From Chloroflexota bacterium (GTDB lineage: Bacteria; Chloroflexota; Dehalococcoidia; Bin125): a stretch of DNA of 39,216 nucleotides. The stretch lies in NCBI GenBank assembly GCA_003228175.2, contig QGNQ01000017.1, positions 1 through 39,216 on the forward strand, given 5' to 3'. A program made the translations under genes and the position numbers. Positions 7,267-16,075 of the stretch are shown piece after piece. Numbering within the stretch: the first letter of the stretch is position 1; each line of letters begins with the position of its first letter. Below the pieces are notes generated by a model, which saw only the letters and a program-made list of their open reading frames with translations, made no database searches and had not been told where the DNA came from.

Positions 7267-10200
7267 TACCAGGTGTCGAGGAACGTTCGTCGTCCTCTGC
7301 GCAGTGGTTCCGATTCGGGCACGGACATCAGCCCCTTCGTGATCCAGCGTCGGGTCTCCATGGGGTCGATCACGTCGTCGACGCCGAAGACGGCGCTGGC
7401 GGTGATGGCGCCGCTGCGTTCGTACGCCTGATCGAGCATCGACTGGTACGCGGCGGCGCGCTCGTCGACGTCTTCGATCTCCGCAAGCGCGTCCCGGTTG
7501 GAAAGCAGCACGCTGGCCTCGATGTTCATGCCCCCGAATTCGCCGTCGGGCCAGGTCACGGTGAAGACGGGCGCGCGACCGCTTCCGGTCATGACGGCGA
7601 TCGAACCCAGTGCGTACCCCTTACGCAGGATGACGCTGAATCGCGGCGTCTCCAGGTTCGCGCCGGTGACGAAGAGACGGCTGCAATGCCGGACGAGGCC
7701 GGTTCGCTCCACCTCCGGTCCAACCATCATGCCGGGCGTATCGACCAGGGTGATGATGGGGATGTTGAAGGCGTCGCAGAGCTGCCAGAAGCGCGCGACT
7801 TTGTCGGAGCCGGGGCTGTCGATCGCTCCGCCGAGGTGCTCATTGTTGTTCGCCGTGATCCCGAACGGATGCCCTTCGATCCGGATAAACGCGGTGACCA
7901 TACTGATCCCGAACTCGGGGCGCAGCTCAAGAACGGAGTCCTTGTCGGCCAGAATCCGGATGAGCTCGCGGATGCTGAAGCTGCGGAGTCGGTTCTCGGG
8001 AATGATCTGACGCAGCCGCCGTTGGTCCTCGGCCTCCCAGCTCTTGATCGATCCCTGAAAGTACGAGAGGCACTTCTTTGAGGCAGTGATCGCCTCGTCC
8101 TGATCCTTGACGAGGATGTCGACGGTGCCGGCGGGCACGGTATCGGACGTGGGGCCGATCTCCTCAGGGAGATACACGCCCATGCCGCCGCCCTCGACCG
8201 TGGACGGCGCGCCCATAGCGATGAGCGAGTCCTCGGTGGCGATGATGATGTCGGTGAGGCCCAGAATGGAGGCGTTGCCCGCGTAGCACCAACCGGCCGT
8301 GACGCCGATCATGGGGACCTTGCCGCTGAGCTGCGCCATGCGCTCGAACGTGCGGGTCGCGGGGTGGCCACGACCGCTGGGACCGTCGTTCGGATTGCCG
8401 GCCGGAGCGCTTCCCGATCGGGCGCCGGCTCCCTCTGCGTGGAAGATCAGCGGAAGCGAGAGGTCGTTGGCGATTTCCACCATCCGGTCGGTCTTATCGT
8501 GACCGCGCGGACCCTGGGTGCCGGCGTAGACCGTGTCGTCGTAGGAGATGAACACGGTCCGGGCGCGCTTTTCGTCGAAGAGGTCGCCGTTGATGGAGCC
8601 GATGCCGGCAACCAATCCGTCAGCAGGGGTCTTGCGAATCAGGTCGTGCCCGGACAACCCGCTTCGCGGGGTGGAGATGGTGAGCTGGCCGTACTCGACC
8701 CAGGTGTCGGGATCGATGAGCTGGGTGATGTTCTCCCGGACCGTGAGGCGGCCGCGGCTGTGGCGTCGCTTGATGGCCTCCGGGCGATTCTCGTCGAGAA
8801 GTAACTGACGGCGGTCCAGGACGGCCTGCAGACTGGGGCGGATGTAGTCCGGGTCGACGGCCTGCTCCTGCTCTTCGATCGCCCCGCCAACGTCTCTGAC
8901 CTCGACGAAGACCAGGGGATGCCCCTCGTGCACGGTGTCTCCCAGCGCGGCGGTCAGTTGCCTGACGACCCCGCCGAATTCGGTTCGGACCTCATGCTCC
9001 ATTTTGAGCGCGCTGAGCACGAGGAGGACTTGACCGGCTCGGATGACCTCGCCTTCCGTGACGAGGATCTCGCTCACGGTTGCCTGCAGTGGAGCGGGGA
9101 CGGGCTGGGTGTTGGGTGGACCCGTGAGCCGCTGGCCGGTCTCCTGGCCTGTGTGGCGGGTGGGCTCTCCGCGACGAAAGAAGTCGAGCGAGGCGAGCGG
9201 GTCCTTTCGATTCACGGCAGCCCCGGCCTGGAGCGCGGGTGCCTGATCGGTTTCGGGCGTGTGTTGGGCCAACGTCAAGGATGCGACGTTGTCGTCCAGC
9301 CAGCGCGTGTAGATGTCTTGCGCCACGAAATCCGCGTGCGTGAGCACTCGCTCAAGGAGCGGGATGTTCGTCTCAAGCCCCACGATCTCGAATTCACCGA
9401 GCGCGCGTGCCAATCGCGTGGAGGCGGCGCTGAACTGATCCGATCGCGAGTGGACGATCACCTTGGCCAGCAGGGAGTCGAAGTTCGGGTTGGGGGTGTA
9501 GCCGGCGATCGCGTACGTGTCGACACGGACGCCGGGACCGAGAGGTGGCTGGAAAGTCGAGAGTTGGCCGCCGGAGGGCAGCACGGTCCCGTCGGCCGTG
9601 ATCTGTTCCGTGTTCACCCGGGCCTGAATCGCGAATCCCCGCGGGTGCGGGACGGATGCTTGAACGAGGCCCAGATCGCCGAGGGTCTCACCGCTCGCCA
9701 GGCGCAGCTGCGCAAGCACCAGATCGACGCCGGTGACCTCCTCGGTGACGGTGTGTTCCACTTGCAGGCGCGGATTCGCTTCGATGAACACGAACCCGTC
9801 CGGGGCGGTCGCGTCGACCAGGAACTCGAACGTTCCGAGGCTGTGGTACGACACGGCCTCGGCCATCCGAATCGCAGCCGTGCAGATGGTGTCGCGGAGC
9901 TCCGGACTCAGGCTGGGGCTGGGCGCGAGTTCAATGAGCTTCTGATGCCTGCGCTGGACGCTGCATTCTCGCTCGCCCAGGTGGCTCACAGAGCCCGTGC
10001 CGTCTCCGATCACCTGGACCTCGATGTGCCGGGCTCTCCGCATTAGTTGCTCAACGTAGACCGCGCGATCACCGAAGGCCGCTTCTGCTTCAGACTGGCA
10101 GCGCGCGTGAGCGTCGGCGACCTCGTCGGGGCTCTCGACGACTCGCATGCCGCGGCCACCGCCACCAACGACGGCCTTGATCACGATCGCGGCGCCTTCT

Positions 10201-10649
10201 CCCGTGAGGCCGCGCAGAAACGCTCCCGCCTCGTCCGCGGTGACCGGGCCGTCGCTCCCGGGCAGTACGGGTACGTCATGCTCCTGCGCGAGTCTCCGCG
10301 CGCGAGCCTTGTCACCGAGCATCTCAAGGGTCTCGACCGACGGACCGACGAACGCGATCCCCTGCTCCGCACACCGACTGGCGAACGCGGCGTTCTCCGC
10401 GAGGAAGCCGTAGCCCGGATGGACAGCGTCACAGCCATTTTCTTGCGCGATGGTGAGCACCCGCTCGATATCGAGATAGGCGCTCGCGCCTCGGCCGCCA
10501 AGGGCGTGTGCTTCATCGGCCCGCCTGACGTGCGAGGAGTCCGCGTCGTCCTCCGAGTAGATCGCGGCGGTACGGACGCCGAGTTCCTCGGCGGCGCGGA
10601 TGATTCGGATTGCGATTTCACCGCGGTTGGCGATCAGAAGCTTGTTCAT
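7266..10649 (-). CDS. Single-chain acyl-CoA carboxylase (BC-BCCP-CT)
   Basis: A 1127-residue biotin enzyme holding all three catalytic units of an acyl-CoA carboxylase. Residues 1-450 are biotin carboxylase: KLLIANRGEIAIRIIRAAEE at the start, the ATP-grasp loop GGGGRGMRV, ECSVQRRHQKLIE, and EANPRLQVEHTVTE. A biotinyl domain follows with the acceptor lysine K549 in SALKMEHEV (family consensus AMKM; leucine in the second position is a tolerated variant). Residues about 600-1127 are the carboxyltransferase (RLTVRENI, GARSGSAPAGN, then TPGMMVGPEVERTG and GSGRAPVFTVTWPDGEFGG). The order and length resemble the homohexameric long-chain acyl-CoA carboxylases (LCC) described in mycobacteria. It would carboxylate acetyl-, propionyl- or longer acyl-CoA; the substrate is not decided. 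ATG 10649 starts the conserved fold; 372 further open bases upstream encode nothing recognisable. No clear Shine-Dalgarno. Confidence 0.9.
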   Translation of the reverse strand: MNKLLIANRGEIAIRIIRAAEELGVRTAAIYSEDDADSSHVRRADEAHALGGRGASAYLDIERVLTIAQENGCDAVHPGYGFLAENAAFASRCAEQGIAFVGPSVETLEMLGDKARARRLAQEHDVPVLPGSDGPVTADEAGAFLRGLTGEGAAIVIKAVVGGGGRGMRVVESPDEVADAHARCQSEAEAAFGDRAVYVEQLMRRARHIEVQVIGDGTGSVSHLGERECSVQRRHQKLIELAPSPSLSPELRDTICTAAIRMAEAVSYHSLGTFEFLVDATAPDGFVFIEANPRLQVEHTVTEEVTGVDLVLAQLRLASGETLGDLGLVQASVPHPRGFAIQARVNTEQITADGTVLPSGGQLSTFQPPLGPGVRVDTYAIAGYTPNPNFDSLLAKVIVHSRSDQFSAASTRLARALGEFEIVGLETNIPLLERVLTHADFVAQDIYTRWLDDNVASLTLAQHTPETDQAPALQAGAAVNRKDPLASLDFFRRGEPTRHTGQETGQRLTGPPNTQPVPAPLQATVSEILVTEGEVIRAGQVLLVLSALKMEHEVRTEFGGVVRQLTAALGDTVHEGHPLVFVEVRDVGGAIEEQEQAVDPDYIRPSLQAVLDRRQLLLDENRPEAIKRRHSRGRLTVRENITQLIDPDTWVEYGQLTISTPRSGLSGHDLIRKTPADGLVAGIGSINGDLFDEKRARTVFISYDDTVYAGTQGPRGHDKTDRMVEIANDLSLPLIFHAEGAGARSGSAPAGNPNDGPSGRGHPATRTFERMAQLSGKVPMIGVTAGWCYAGNASILGLTDIIIATEDSLIAMGAPSTVEGGGMGVYLPEEIGPTSDTVPAGTVDILVKDQDEAITASKKCLSYFQGSIKSWEAEDQRRLRQIIPENRLRSFSIRELIRILADKDSVLELRPEFGISMVTAFIRIEGHPFGITANNNEHLGGAIDSPGSDKVARFWQLCDAFNIPIITLVDTPGMMVGPEVERTGLVRHCSRLFVTGANLETPRFSVILRKGYALGSIAVMTGSGRAPVFTVTWPDGEFGGMNIEASVLLSNRDALAEIEDVDERAAAYQSMLDQAYERSGAITASAVFGVDDVIDPMETRRWITKGLMSVPESEPLRRGRRTFLDTW

Positions 10650-11008
10650 GTGTGGGGCCGCTCTCGGCTGTGCAGTCTGGTGTGTCGTCCCCCAGTGCTC
10701 GGTTGCGGCCCGGGGGCCCAATGAGCGGGGGGTCACGCTGGACGATAGCCGAAGGCAGGGCCTGATCGGTCGCGCCTGCGATATCGCCCACCTCCACCTC
10801 CTTATCGTTTGCACTTCATCCGGTCGATTGGTCGCATTCTTCGGGCGGACATGCTTGCGCTGGGCCTGTTCGAGCGGCCGCGTCGCAGCGCCGTCGATGC
10901 AGCGGATCTTCTCGTCGAGCGGATCGGGATCGTGACGGGGGGTGACTTCTTCGACCGGTCGATCGTGCGTCGCTCCCGGCAGGACCAGCTCTGTGGCAAA
11001 ATCAGCGG
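10650..11008. other. Divergent intergenic region, 359 bp
   Basis: This gap separates the carboxylase (leftward) from tesB (rightward). It must hold both promoters. The only signal I can read is the -10-like element directly before tesB; no -35, operator or RNA gene is evident, and the open frames crossing it are composition-driven. Confidence 0.6.
10994..11008 (+). promoter_or_regulatory. Extended -10 for leaderless tesB transcript
   Basis: TGG-CAAAAT (10994-11002) matches an extended -10 (TGN-TAnAAT) and ends six bases before the ATG at 11009. With normal spacing, transcription would begin at or within a base or two of the start codon. No Shine-Dalgarno is present, as expected for a leaderless mRNA. 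The related arrangement occurs before 13270 (minus) and 17974. Confidence 0.45.
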
Positions 11009-11872
11009 ATGAGTGATGCACTATCCGCGCTGATTCGGCTGCTCAGTCCAGAGCCGGTCGGTGAAGGCGTCTACCGCGGTGAGGGTTCGCGGAGCGATGG
11101 GGCTCCCGCGACTTACGGCGGACACTTTCTCGGTCAGGCGACGGCGGCCGCGCTCGCCAGTGTCGACGGGGGGCGGCGTATCCATTCCCTGCACGCGTAT
11201 TTCCTGCGGGGCGGGCAGCCGGGAGAGCCGTTCGATTACACAGTCACCCCACTGCGCGACGGGCGGACCTTCTGCACCCGGCGGGTAACGGCGAGCCAGG
11301 GCGGTCCCGCGGTCTTCGAGCTGACCGCGTCACTCACGCGGCCTGAGGATGGTGTGCCGGTCGAAGGGAAGCGCCCGAAGGACTTCGATCGTCTGCCGGA
11401 TCCCGAGACGCTGCCGCGCTTCACGGAGCTGATGGCGAGCCTCGATCCGCTTCCGCTCCCGGCGGAGTGGGCGCTGCGGGAGCGCGGAATTGATGTGCGC
11501 GTGGTCAACGCCCCGTGGGCAGCGAGGGGGCTCTCCACCTCCGGTGGCATCCGCACGTGGATCCGGGCCGATGGGGAGCTGCCGGCCGATCCCAATCTGC
11601 ACGCGGCGATGCTCGCGTACCAGAGCGACGAGTCGATCTCGGACAACGTGCTCGTCCCCTTCGGGAAGACGTGGGCCGACTCCGATGTCTTCTGCGTCAG
11701 CCTGGATCACGCGATGTGGTATCACCGGCCTTTCCGGATGGATGAGTGGCTGTTCGTGGAACAGCGTCCGGTGACCGTCGCGCAGGCTCGGGGGTTCGCG
11801 CGCGGGGCGGTCTGGAACCGCGACGGCCAGATGGTGGCTTCGTTCGCACAGGAGGCGGTGATTCGGGTCTGA
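11009..11872 (+). CDS. tesB: Acyl-CoA thioesterase II
   Basis: A 287-residue double-hotdog thioesterase, the same length as E. coli TesB (286). The N-terminal hotdog contains YGGHFLGQATAAAL, HSLHAYFLRGGQ and DGRTFCTRRV. In the second hotdog the catalytic aspartate is D207 in AYQSDESISDN, the catalytic glutamine is Q281 in SFAQEAVIR, and the third residue of the E. coli triad (T228) is replaced by S231 in VSLDHAMWYHRPF, a conservative change. The enzyme hydrolyses medium- and long-chain acyl-CoA to free acid and CoA, often relieving CoA sequestration during beta-oxidation. It is transcribed divergently from the acyl-CoA carboxylase. The ATG follows a -10-like element by six bases and lacks a Shine-Dalgarno. 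Confidence 0.93.
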   Translation: MSDALSALIRLLSPEPVGEGVYRGEGSRSDGAPATYGGHFLGQATAAALASVDGGRRIHSLHAYFLRGGQPGEPFDYTVTPLRDGRTFCTRRVTASQGGPAVFELTASLTRPEDGVPVEGKRPKDFDRLPDPETLPRFTELMASLDPLPLPAEWALRERGIDVRVVNAPWAARGLSTSGGIRTWIRADGELPADPNLHAAMLAYQSDESISDNVLVPFGKTWADSDVFCVSLDHAMWYHRPFRMDEWLFVEQRPVTVAQARGFARGAVWNRDGQMVASFAQEAVIRV

Positions 11873-12016
11873 GTGGCGACGGCGGGCAGAGGCATTGGAG
11901 CGTGCCTGGTGCCGTCGGGAGCTACTCGCGCGACGCTCGTCGAGGCCTGGGTTGGGGCGCCCAAGGCCTCAATAGTGCGAGCGGGAAGGTCGCCGAATCA
12001 CCGGCAGCGCCGTGAC

Positions 12017-13270
12017 TTAGGCAACGCCTTTGGCGGGGACGAACGCGCCGCGTCGCAGGAGGTAGCGCAGGTCGGTCCGCGTCACAGTGGCCAGCAGGAA
12101 GACGCCCACCCAGATCACGCCCGGCCCCACCATGAGCACGCGAACGCCGGTGCCATCCGCGAAGAAACCGAAACCCAGGTTCATGAACGCCATGTGGCCG
12201 GCGGCCAGCATCAAGTAGAGCGACATCACCCGGCCCCGCAGATGGTCCGGGACGATCGTTTGGATCAAGGTCGCGGAGATCGCCATGTAAGTCGCTTGCG
12301 TGCCGCCGGCGAGGGCCGCCCCGATCACGGCCACGGCCGGCGTCTGCGCGAGTCCCAGGATGATCATCGCCAGACCGCTGCCCAGGCCAGTCGCGGCGAA
12401 CACGGATCCGCGCATCGCCTCCTGGCGTAGTTGCGACAGGGCTAACGTCCCGATGAGCGCTCCCACACCGATACCCACGATCATCGCGGTGAACGTCGTA
12501 CTGCCGCCACCAATGTCTGTGGCGAGCCGCGGCAGCAGCGAATCGAACGCCATCGTCAGCCCGCAGTGCGCGCCCAAGAGCGAGAGCACCAGCCGGACGC
12601 GCCGGTCCTGCCAGGCGTAGCGCATGCCCTCGGCGACTTCACCGCCGAGCCGGCCCAGCGGCTGCCGGGTTGATGTGGGCGTCGGCGCGGGCCGCCAGCG
12701 AATCCGCCAGAGCTGGACGACCGCGAAGAGCAGCAGACCCGCCGAAAGGAAGAACACGGAACCGGCGCCCAGGGTCGCGAGGAGCGCGCCGCCGGCCAGG
12801 GGCCCGACGATGCGTGAGGCGTGTCGCGCGAGCCCGCTGAGCGCCACGGCATTCAGCAGATGCTCGCGTGGGACCAGGCTGGGCATCAGCGATTCTTGGG
12901 CGGGCGCGACCATGGCCATCGTGGTGCCTTGGAAGACCGCCAGCAGCACGACCTGCCAGGTGGCAACGACATCCGCGATGACCAGCACGCCGAGCGCGCC
13001 TGAGAAGATGACGCCCAGGCTTGCAGCGCCGATCGCCATGCGTCGTCGGTCGAGACGATCCGCCAGGCCACCGAACAGGGGCCCCAAGACCAGGAACGGA
13101 GCCATCCCAGCGAACGTGACGATGCCGACCGCCCCAGTGGAGTCGGTGAGTTCAAAGACGAGCCAGCCTCGCGCCAGCATCAGCGCCCAGCGCGCTGCTG
13201 CCGCCAGCACGGTGTTGTAGAACAGCCGTCGGTAGTCAGCCGACTGCAGAGCCGGCATGCGTGCCAACAT
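12017..13270 (-). CDS. MFS transporter, EntS-like
   Basis: A 417-residue integral membrane protein of the major facilitator superfamily, MFS_3 (EntS/enterobactin exporter-like) group. Hydrophobic segments alternate regularly along the chain, consistent with about 12 helices. The MFS motif A loop between helices 2 and 3 reads GGLADRLDRRR (residues about 67-77). The first segment has the group pattern LQSADYRRLFYNTVLAAAARW followed by LARGWLVFELTDST. The central loop (about 195-215, RPAPTPTSTRQPLG) is short. These carriers are proton-driven exporters of drugs or siderophores; the cargo here is unknown. The ATG at 13270 follows the hexamer TAGGCT by six bases, suggesting leaderless transcription; the ATG four codons later is the alternative. 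It lies downstream of the amine oxidase gene on the same strand, 138 bases away. Confidence 0.88.
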   Translation of the reverse strand: MLARMPALQSADYRRLFYNTVLAAAARWALMLARGWLVFELTDSTGAVGIVTFAGMAPFLVLGPLFGGLADRLDRRRMAIGAASLGVIFSGALGVLVIADVVATWQVVLLAVFQGTTMAMVAPAQESLMPSLVPREHLLNAVALSGLARHASRIVGPLAGGALLATLGAGSVFFLSAGLLLFAVVQLWRIRWRPAPTPTSTRQPLGRLGGEVAEGMRYAWQDRRVRLVLSLLGAHCGLTMAFDSLLPRLATDIGGGSTTFTAMIVGIGVGALIGTLALSQLRQEAMRGSVFAATGLGSGLAMIILGLAQTPAVAVIGAALAGGTQATYMAISATLIQTIVPDHLRGRVMSLYLMLAAGHMAFMNLGFGFFADGTGVRVLMVGPGVIWVGVFLLATVTRTDLRYLLRRGAFVPAKGVA

Positions 13271-13276
13271 GCGCTG

Positions 13277-13282
13277 AGCCTA
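13277..13282 (-). promoter_or_regulatory. -10 hexamer TAGGCT before MFS gene
   Basis: Read on the minus strand, TAGGCT (a TANNNT-type -10) is followed by CAGCGC and then the ATG at 13270. Both the six-base gap and the CAGCG sequence match the arrangement before tesB (CAAAAT, CAGCGG, ATG). No -35 was found. Confidence 0.4.
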
Positions 13283-13408
13283 GCCGCCGGGACGCCAGCG
13301 CAGAGAAGCCGTTGCTTGGCGCGCACGATCGCGGCACGCTGCCGACGGCTTGGGAGGGACGGATGCACGGGAGGGGCGGCGGAGGGTATTGGTCCCAGTC
13401 GCGTCGCC

Positions 13409-14527
13409 TTAGGACGAGAATCGGCGTAGATCGAACGGACGGAGATCCAACGCGGGTTGCTCGCCCAGAACCAGCTGTGCGAGCAGTTGGCCGCTGAGCG
13501 GGGCCAGCAGAATCCCTTTGCGTCCGTGGCCCGATCCGACGAACGCGCCCTGGAGCCCGGGGACGGGGGAGATGATCGGCAGGCCGTCGGCCGATAGGGG
13601 CCGCAGGCAGGCCGTCTGCTGGATCACGTCCGCCTCGCCCAGGGTGGCCGAAGCGCGGAGTGCGAAGGCCAAAATCTGGTCGCGCGCCGCCGTGGTCGGC
13701 GAGATGTCGAAGCCGGCCCGCTCTTCGGTGGTGCCGAGGTAGACCAGGCCAGATGCCTTGGGCGTCGCATAGTTATCGCCGTGGTCCCCGAAGCCGTAGC
13801 GGGGTGCCGGCTGAGAGGTGCGGACCCGGACGATCTGGCCCTTCAGCGGCTCGATGGGGACGGGCGTCTGGAACCACGATGCGGCGGCCTTCGTCCATGG
13901 GCCCATCGCGAACACGGCAGTCCCACACGGAATCAGCTCCTCGCCCACGTAGACGCCGGTCAAACGATCGCCGGTGCGGGCGACACCTGTCACGCGTCCC
14001 GTGCGGACGGAGGCGCCCAGCCGCTCTGCGGCGGCGAGGAGGGCGAGCGAAAACCGATAGGCGTCGCACTGCGCGTTGTCGGCCGGCAAGACGGCCCCAC
14101 GAATCGGCAGGTCGATCCAGCCGCACAGCGAGCGCGCCTCGTCCGGGTCGAGCCAGCGCGTGGGCAGGCCGGCGCGGCGTTCCGCGGCGACGCGCTCGCG
14201 GTCGGTGCGCTCCTCGACGTCGGTCAGCGCGACCTGCAGCATGCCGCCGCGTGCGAATTCGTAGTCGACTCCCGACTCGTCGGGGAGGTGGCCGGCCAGC
14301 GCCAAGTGCGCGTCGAAGCTCGACTGCAGCAACGGTCCGAAAGGCGTGCGCAGCTGTGCGAGCGTTGGCGGGGAGAGCAGTCCCGCGGCGGCGCCGCTGG
14401 CGCCAGCGGCCACGGCGTCGGCTTCGATGATGAGCGTCGGTACGCCTCGTTGCGCGAGGTGGTACGCGGTCGCGAGGCCGATCACACCGCCCCCGCAGAT
14501 CACGACATCCGCGTGCTTGGTTGCCAC
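13409..14527 (-). CDS. FAD-dependent glycine/D-amino-acid oxidase
   Basis: A 372-residue DAO-family flavoprotein. The FAD-binding Rossmann motif is at the very N-terminus (ADVVICGGGVIGLATAYHLA), with the acidic residue ending strand 2 in LIIEAD. AAGASGAAAGLLSP is the family segment that contacts the flavin, and the C-terminal GSGHGRKGILLAPLSGQLLA closes the FAD site (compare GHxrNGilLAP in glycine oxidase ThiO). Residues about 240-300 give the substrate domain. The reaction is oxidative deamination of glycine, sarcosine or a D-amino acid to the imine with H2O2. ThiO would make the glycine imine for thiamine synthesis, but no thiamine gene is near, so a catabolic oxidase is equally likely. GTG 14527 was chosen because the fold begins there, preceded by GAGGG at a short distance. 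Confidence 0.85.
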   Translation of the reverse strand: MATKHADVVICGGGVIGLATAYHLAQRGVPTLIIEADAVAAGASGAAAGLLSPPTLAQLRTPFGPLLQSSFDAHLALAGHLPDESGVDYEFARGGMLQVALTDVEERTDRERVAAERRAGLPTRWLDPDEARSLCGWIDLPIRGAVLPADNAQCDAYRFSLALLAAAERLGASVRTGRVTGVARTGDRLTGVYVGEELIPCGTAVFAMGPWTKAAASWFQTPVPIEPLKGQIVRVRTSQPAPRYGFGDHGDNYATPKASGLVYLGTTEERAGFDISPTTAARDQILAFALRASATLGEADVIQQTACLRPLSADGLPIISPVPGLQGAFVGSGHGRKGILLAPLSGQLLAQLVLGEQPALDLRPFDLRRFSS

Positions 14528-14633
14528 GATCCCTCGACTCGCCTGCGGGCGACTTGGCGCCGACCCTTCGCAGCCTACGCGGCGGCCGCGGCGTGCGGGC
14601 GGTCGGTGCGCCGATGGCCCCAGGCGGTGTTCG

Positions 14634-14663
14634 TTGACGGACTTCGCGATGGGCTCCGAAGAT
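14634..14663 (+). promoter_or_regulatory. Possible promoter TTGACG-N18-GAAGAT
   Basis: TTGACG (14634-14639) is five of six to the -35 consensus and is followed after 18 bases by GAAGAT, a weak -10. It would drive the cupin gene at 14717 with a leader of about 47 bases. Confidence 0.33.
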
Positions 14664-14716
14664 GCAATGAGCGTGGCGATCCGTCGCGCGGGGACACGCG
14701 TCAGATTGGGGACGTC

Positions 14717-15067
14717 ATGCACCTGCACAACCTCTATGCCGATGCGACCGGCGAGTCGCACTTCCGGGACATCGAGATCGACTGTGGACTGGTGAGCCGG
14801 GCCGGCAAGCTCTCCGAGCGCCTGCCGGCCAGCGGCATCATCTTCCGGGAGGTGCCCGCGGACTACGATCTGGACTGGCACCCGGCCCCGCGTCGGCAAT
14901 ACATCATCAACCTTGATGCGGGGGTGCGGATCACCGCGAGCGATGGCGAGAGCCGGGTCATTGGCGCGGGCGAAGTGATCCTGGTGGAGGACGTCTCCGG
15001 CAAGGGGCATCTGTCGCAGGCCGTCGATGGGGCGGCCCGGAACTGCATCTTCGTGCCGGTGGAGTGA
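14717..15067 (+). CDS. Cupin-domain protein
   Basis: A 116-residue single-domain protein with cupin-like sequence. The recognisable parts are the strand RQYIINLDAGVRITASDGESR (residues about 61-81), followed by VIGAGEVILVEDVSGKGHLS, the second cupin motif in which the final histidine (H99) and GAGEVILVED match the G.G...P..D..H pattern, and an N-terminal H.R-like segment ESHFRDIEIDC. The first-motif histidines are not conserved, so metal binding is uncertain. Similar small cupins are often listed as uncharacterised. The ATG at 14717 has GGGGA four bases upstream. The gene is divergent from the amine oxidase and convergent with the SDR gene, so it appears to be a single transcription unit. No function can be assigned from context. 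Confidence 0.72.
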   Translation: MHLHNLYADATGESHFRDIEIDCGLVSRAGKLSERLPASGIIFREVPADYDLDWHPAPRRQYIINLDAGVRITASDGESRVIGAGEVILVEDVSGKGHLSQAVDGAARNCIFVPVE

Positions 15068-15099
15068 ATTCCCGGGCGATGCAGACGAGCGGACCCCGG

Positions 15100-15921
15100 C
15101 TAGCGGGCGGGGCCCCGGAGCAGCACGCCACCGTCAACCGGGAGGACGACACCGGTGATATAGCGCGCTTCGTCGGAGGCCAAGAAGAGCGCCGCGTAGC
15201 CGATGTCCCAGCCGCTGCCTTCGATCTCAAGGACCGAGGCGAGTCGCCGGCGCTCGCGGAGGTCGGCGGGCATCTCGCCGCCTGCGCCGACCATCGGTGT
15301 GTAGACCGGACCCGGCGCGATGCAGTTCACGCGGATGCCATCACGGCCGTGGTCGACCGCCATTGCCTTGGTTAGGGCGATGACCGCTCCCTTGGAGGTC
15401 GTATAGGGGGTGAGCCCCCGTGCGCGCATGGCGGCGATCGACGAGATGTTGATGATGCTTCCCCCGCCAGACGCTGTCATCGCGGGGATCGTGGCCTTGC
15501 TGGCCAGCATCATCCCGGTGACGTTGATGTTGAGGACGCGATTCCAATCGTCCAGGTCGGTCTCGACGACGGTGCCGCGCCCGGAGATGCCCACGTTGTT
15601 GTGGAGCACGTCCACGTGCTGCCAACGGTCCAGGGCGGCCTGGACCATCGCTTGGCAATCCTCCAAGGTGGTGACGTCCGCCTGGTGTGTGAGCGCCTCG
15701 CCTCCTTCAGCGTCGATCATCGCGAGCGTCTCCTGGGCGGCGTCGATGTCGCGATCGACCAGCAGGACGCGCGCCCCGGCCCGCGCGAAGCAGATGGCGG
15801 CCGCGCGGCCGTTGCCAATCCCGGGACCGCGTGACCCGGCGCCGGTGACGATCGCGACTTTGCCCTCGAGGCGGCGGCCGGGGGAAGCGGGATCCGGAGG
15901 GAAGTGCTTGCTAGCGGGCAT
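15100..15921 (-). CDS. Short-chain dehydrogenase/reductase
   Basis: A 273-residue classical SDR. The nucleotide-binding motif is TGAGSRGPGIGNG (residues about 26-38, an expanded form of TGxxxGxG), the acidic residue after strand 2 is in LLVDRD, and NNVGIS is the NNAG equivalent. The catalytic set is visible as S in NISSIA, Y-x-x-x-K in PYTTSKGAV, and N in NVTG. After the active site come IAPGPVYTP and the C-terminal DGGVLL. The aspartate after strand 2 suggests NAD(H) rather than NADP(H). Such proteins interconvert alcohols and ketones; the substrate is unknown. It is convergent with the cupin gene. The ATG at 15921 has only a weak AAGG upstream. Confidence 0.9.
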   Translation of the reverse strand: MPASKHFPPDPASPGRRLEGKVAIVTGAGSRGPGIGNGRAAAICFARAGARVLLVDRDIDAAQETLAMIDAEGGEALTHQADVTTLEDCQAMVQAALDRWQHVDVLHNNVGISGRGTVVETDLDDWNRVLNINVTGMMLASKATIPAMTASGGGSIINISSIAAMRARGLTPYTTSKGAVIALTKAMAVDHGRDGIRVNCIAPGPVYTPMVGAGGEMPADLRERRRLASVLEIEGSGWDIGYAALFLASDEARYITGVVLPVDGGVLLRGPAR

Positions 15922-16075
15922 GGCTGGCCTTACATCTCTGCCGTCGGACCGACCAGCGGAGCGTAGCGCCGATGCCGGGCGATCCCGTCAATCCGATGAC
16001 CGTGCTCCCGCCGGCGTTTGCATGTGCCTGCCCGCGCGGCGGGGTTGATTGGGAGCCGGACTTCGAGCAAGCGTC

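Noticed and set aside
8919..10724. Two long plus-strand open frames (375 and 225 residues)
   Set aside because: Both are antisense to the biotin carboxylase and biotinyl parts of the acyl-CoA carboxylase and show no family features.
10650..11021. N-terminal extension of the carboxylase
   Set aside because: The open frame continues 372 bases upstream of ATG 10649, but the residues show no targeting or domain signal, and the biotin carboxylase fold starts at the chosen ATG.
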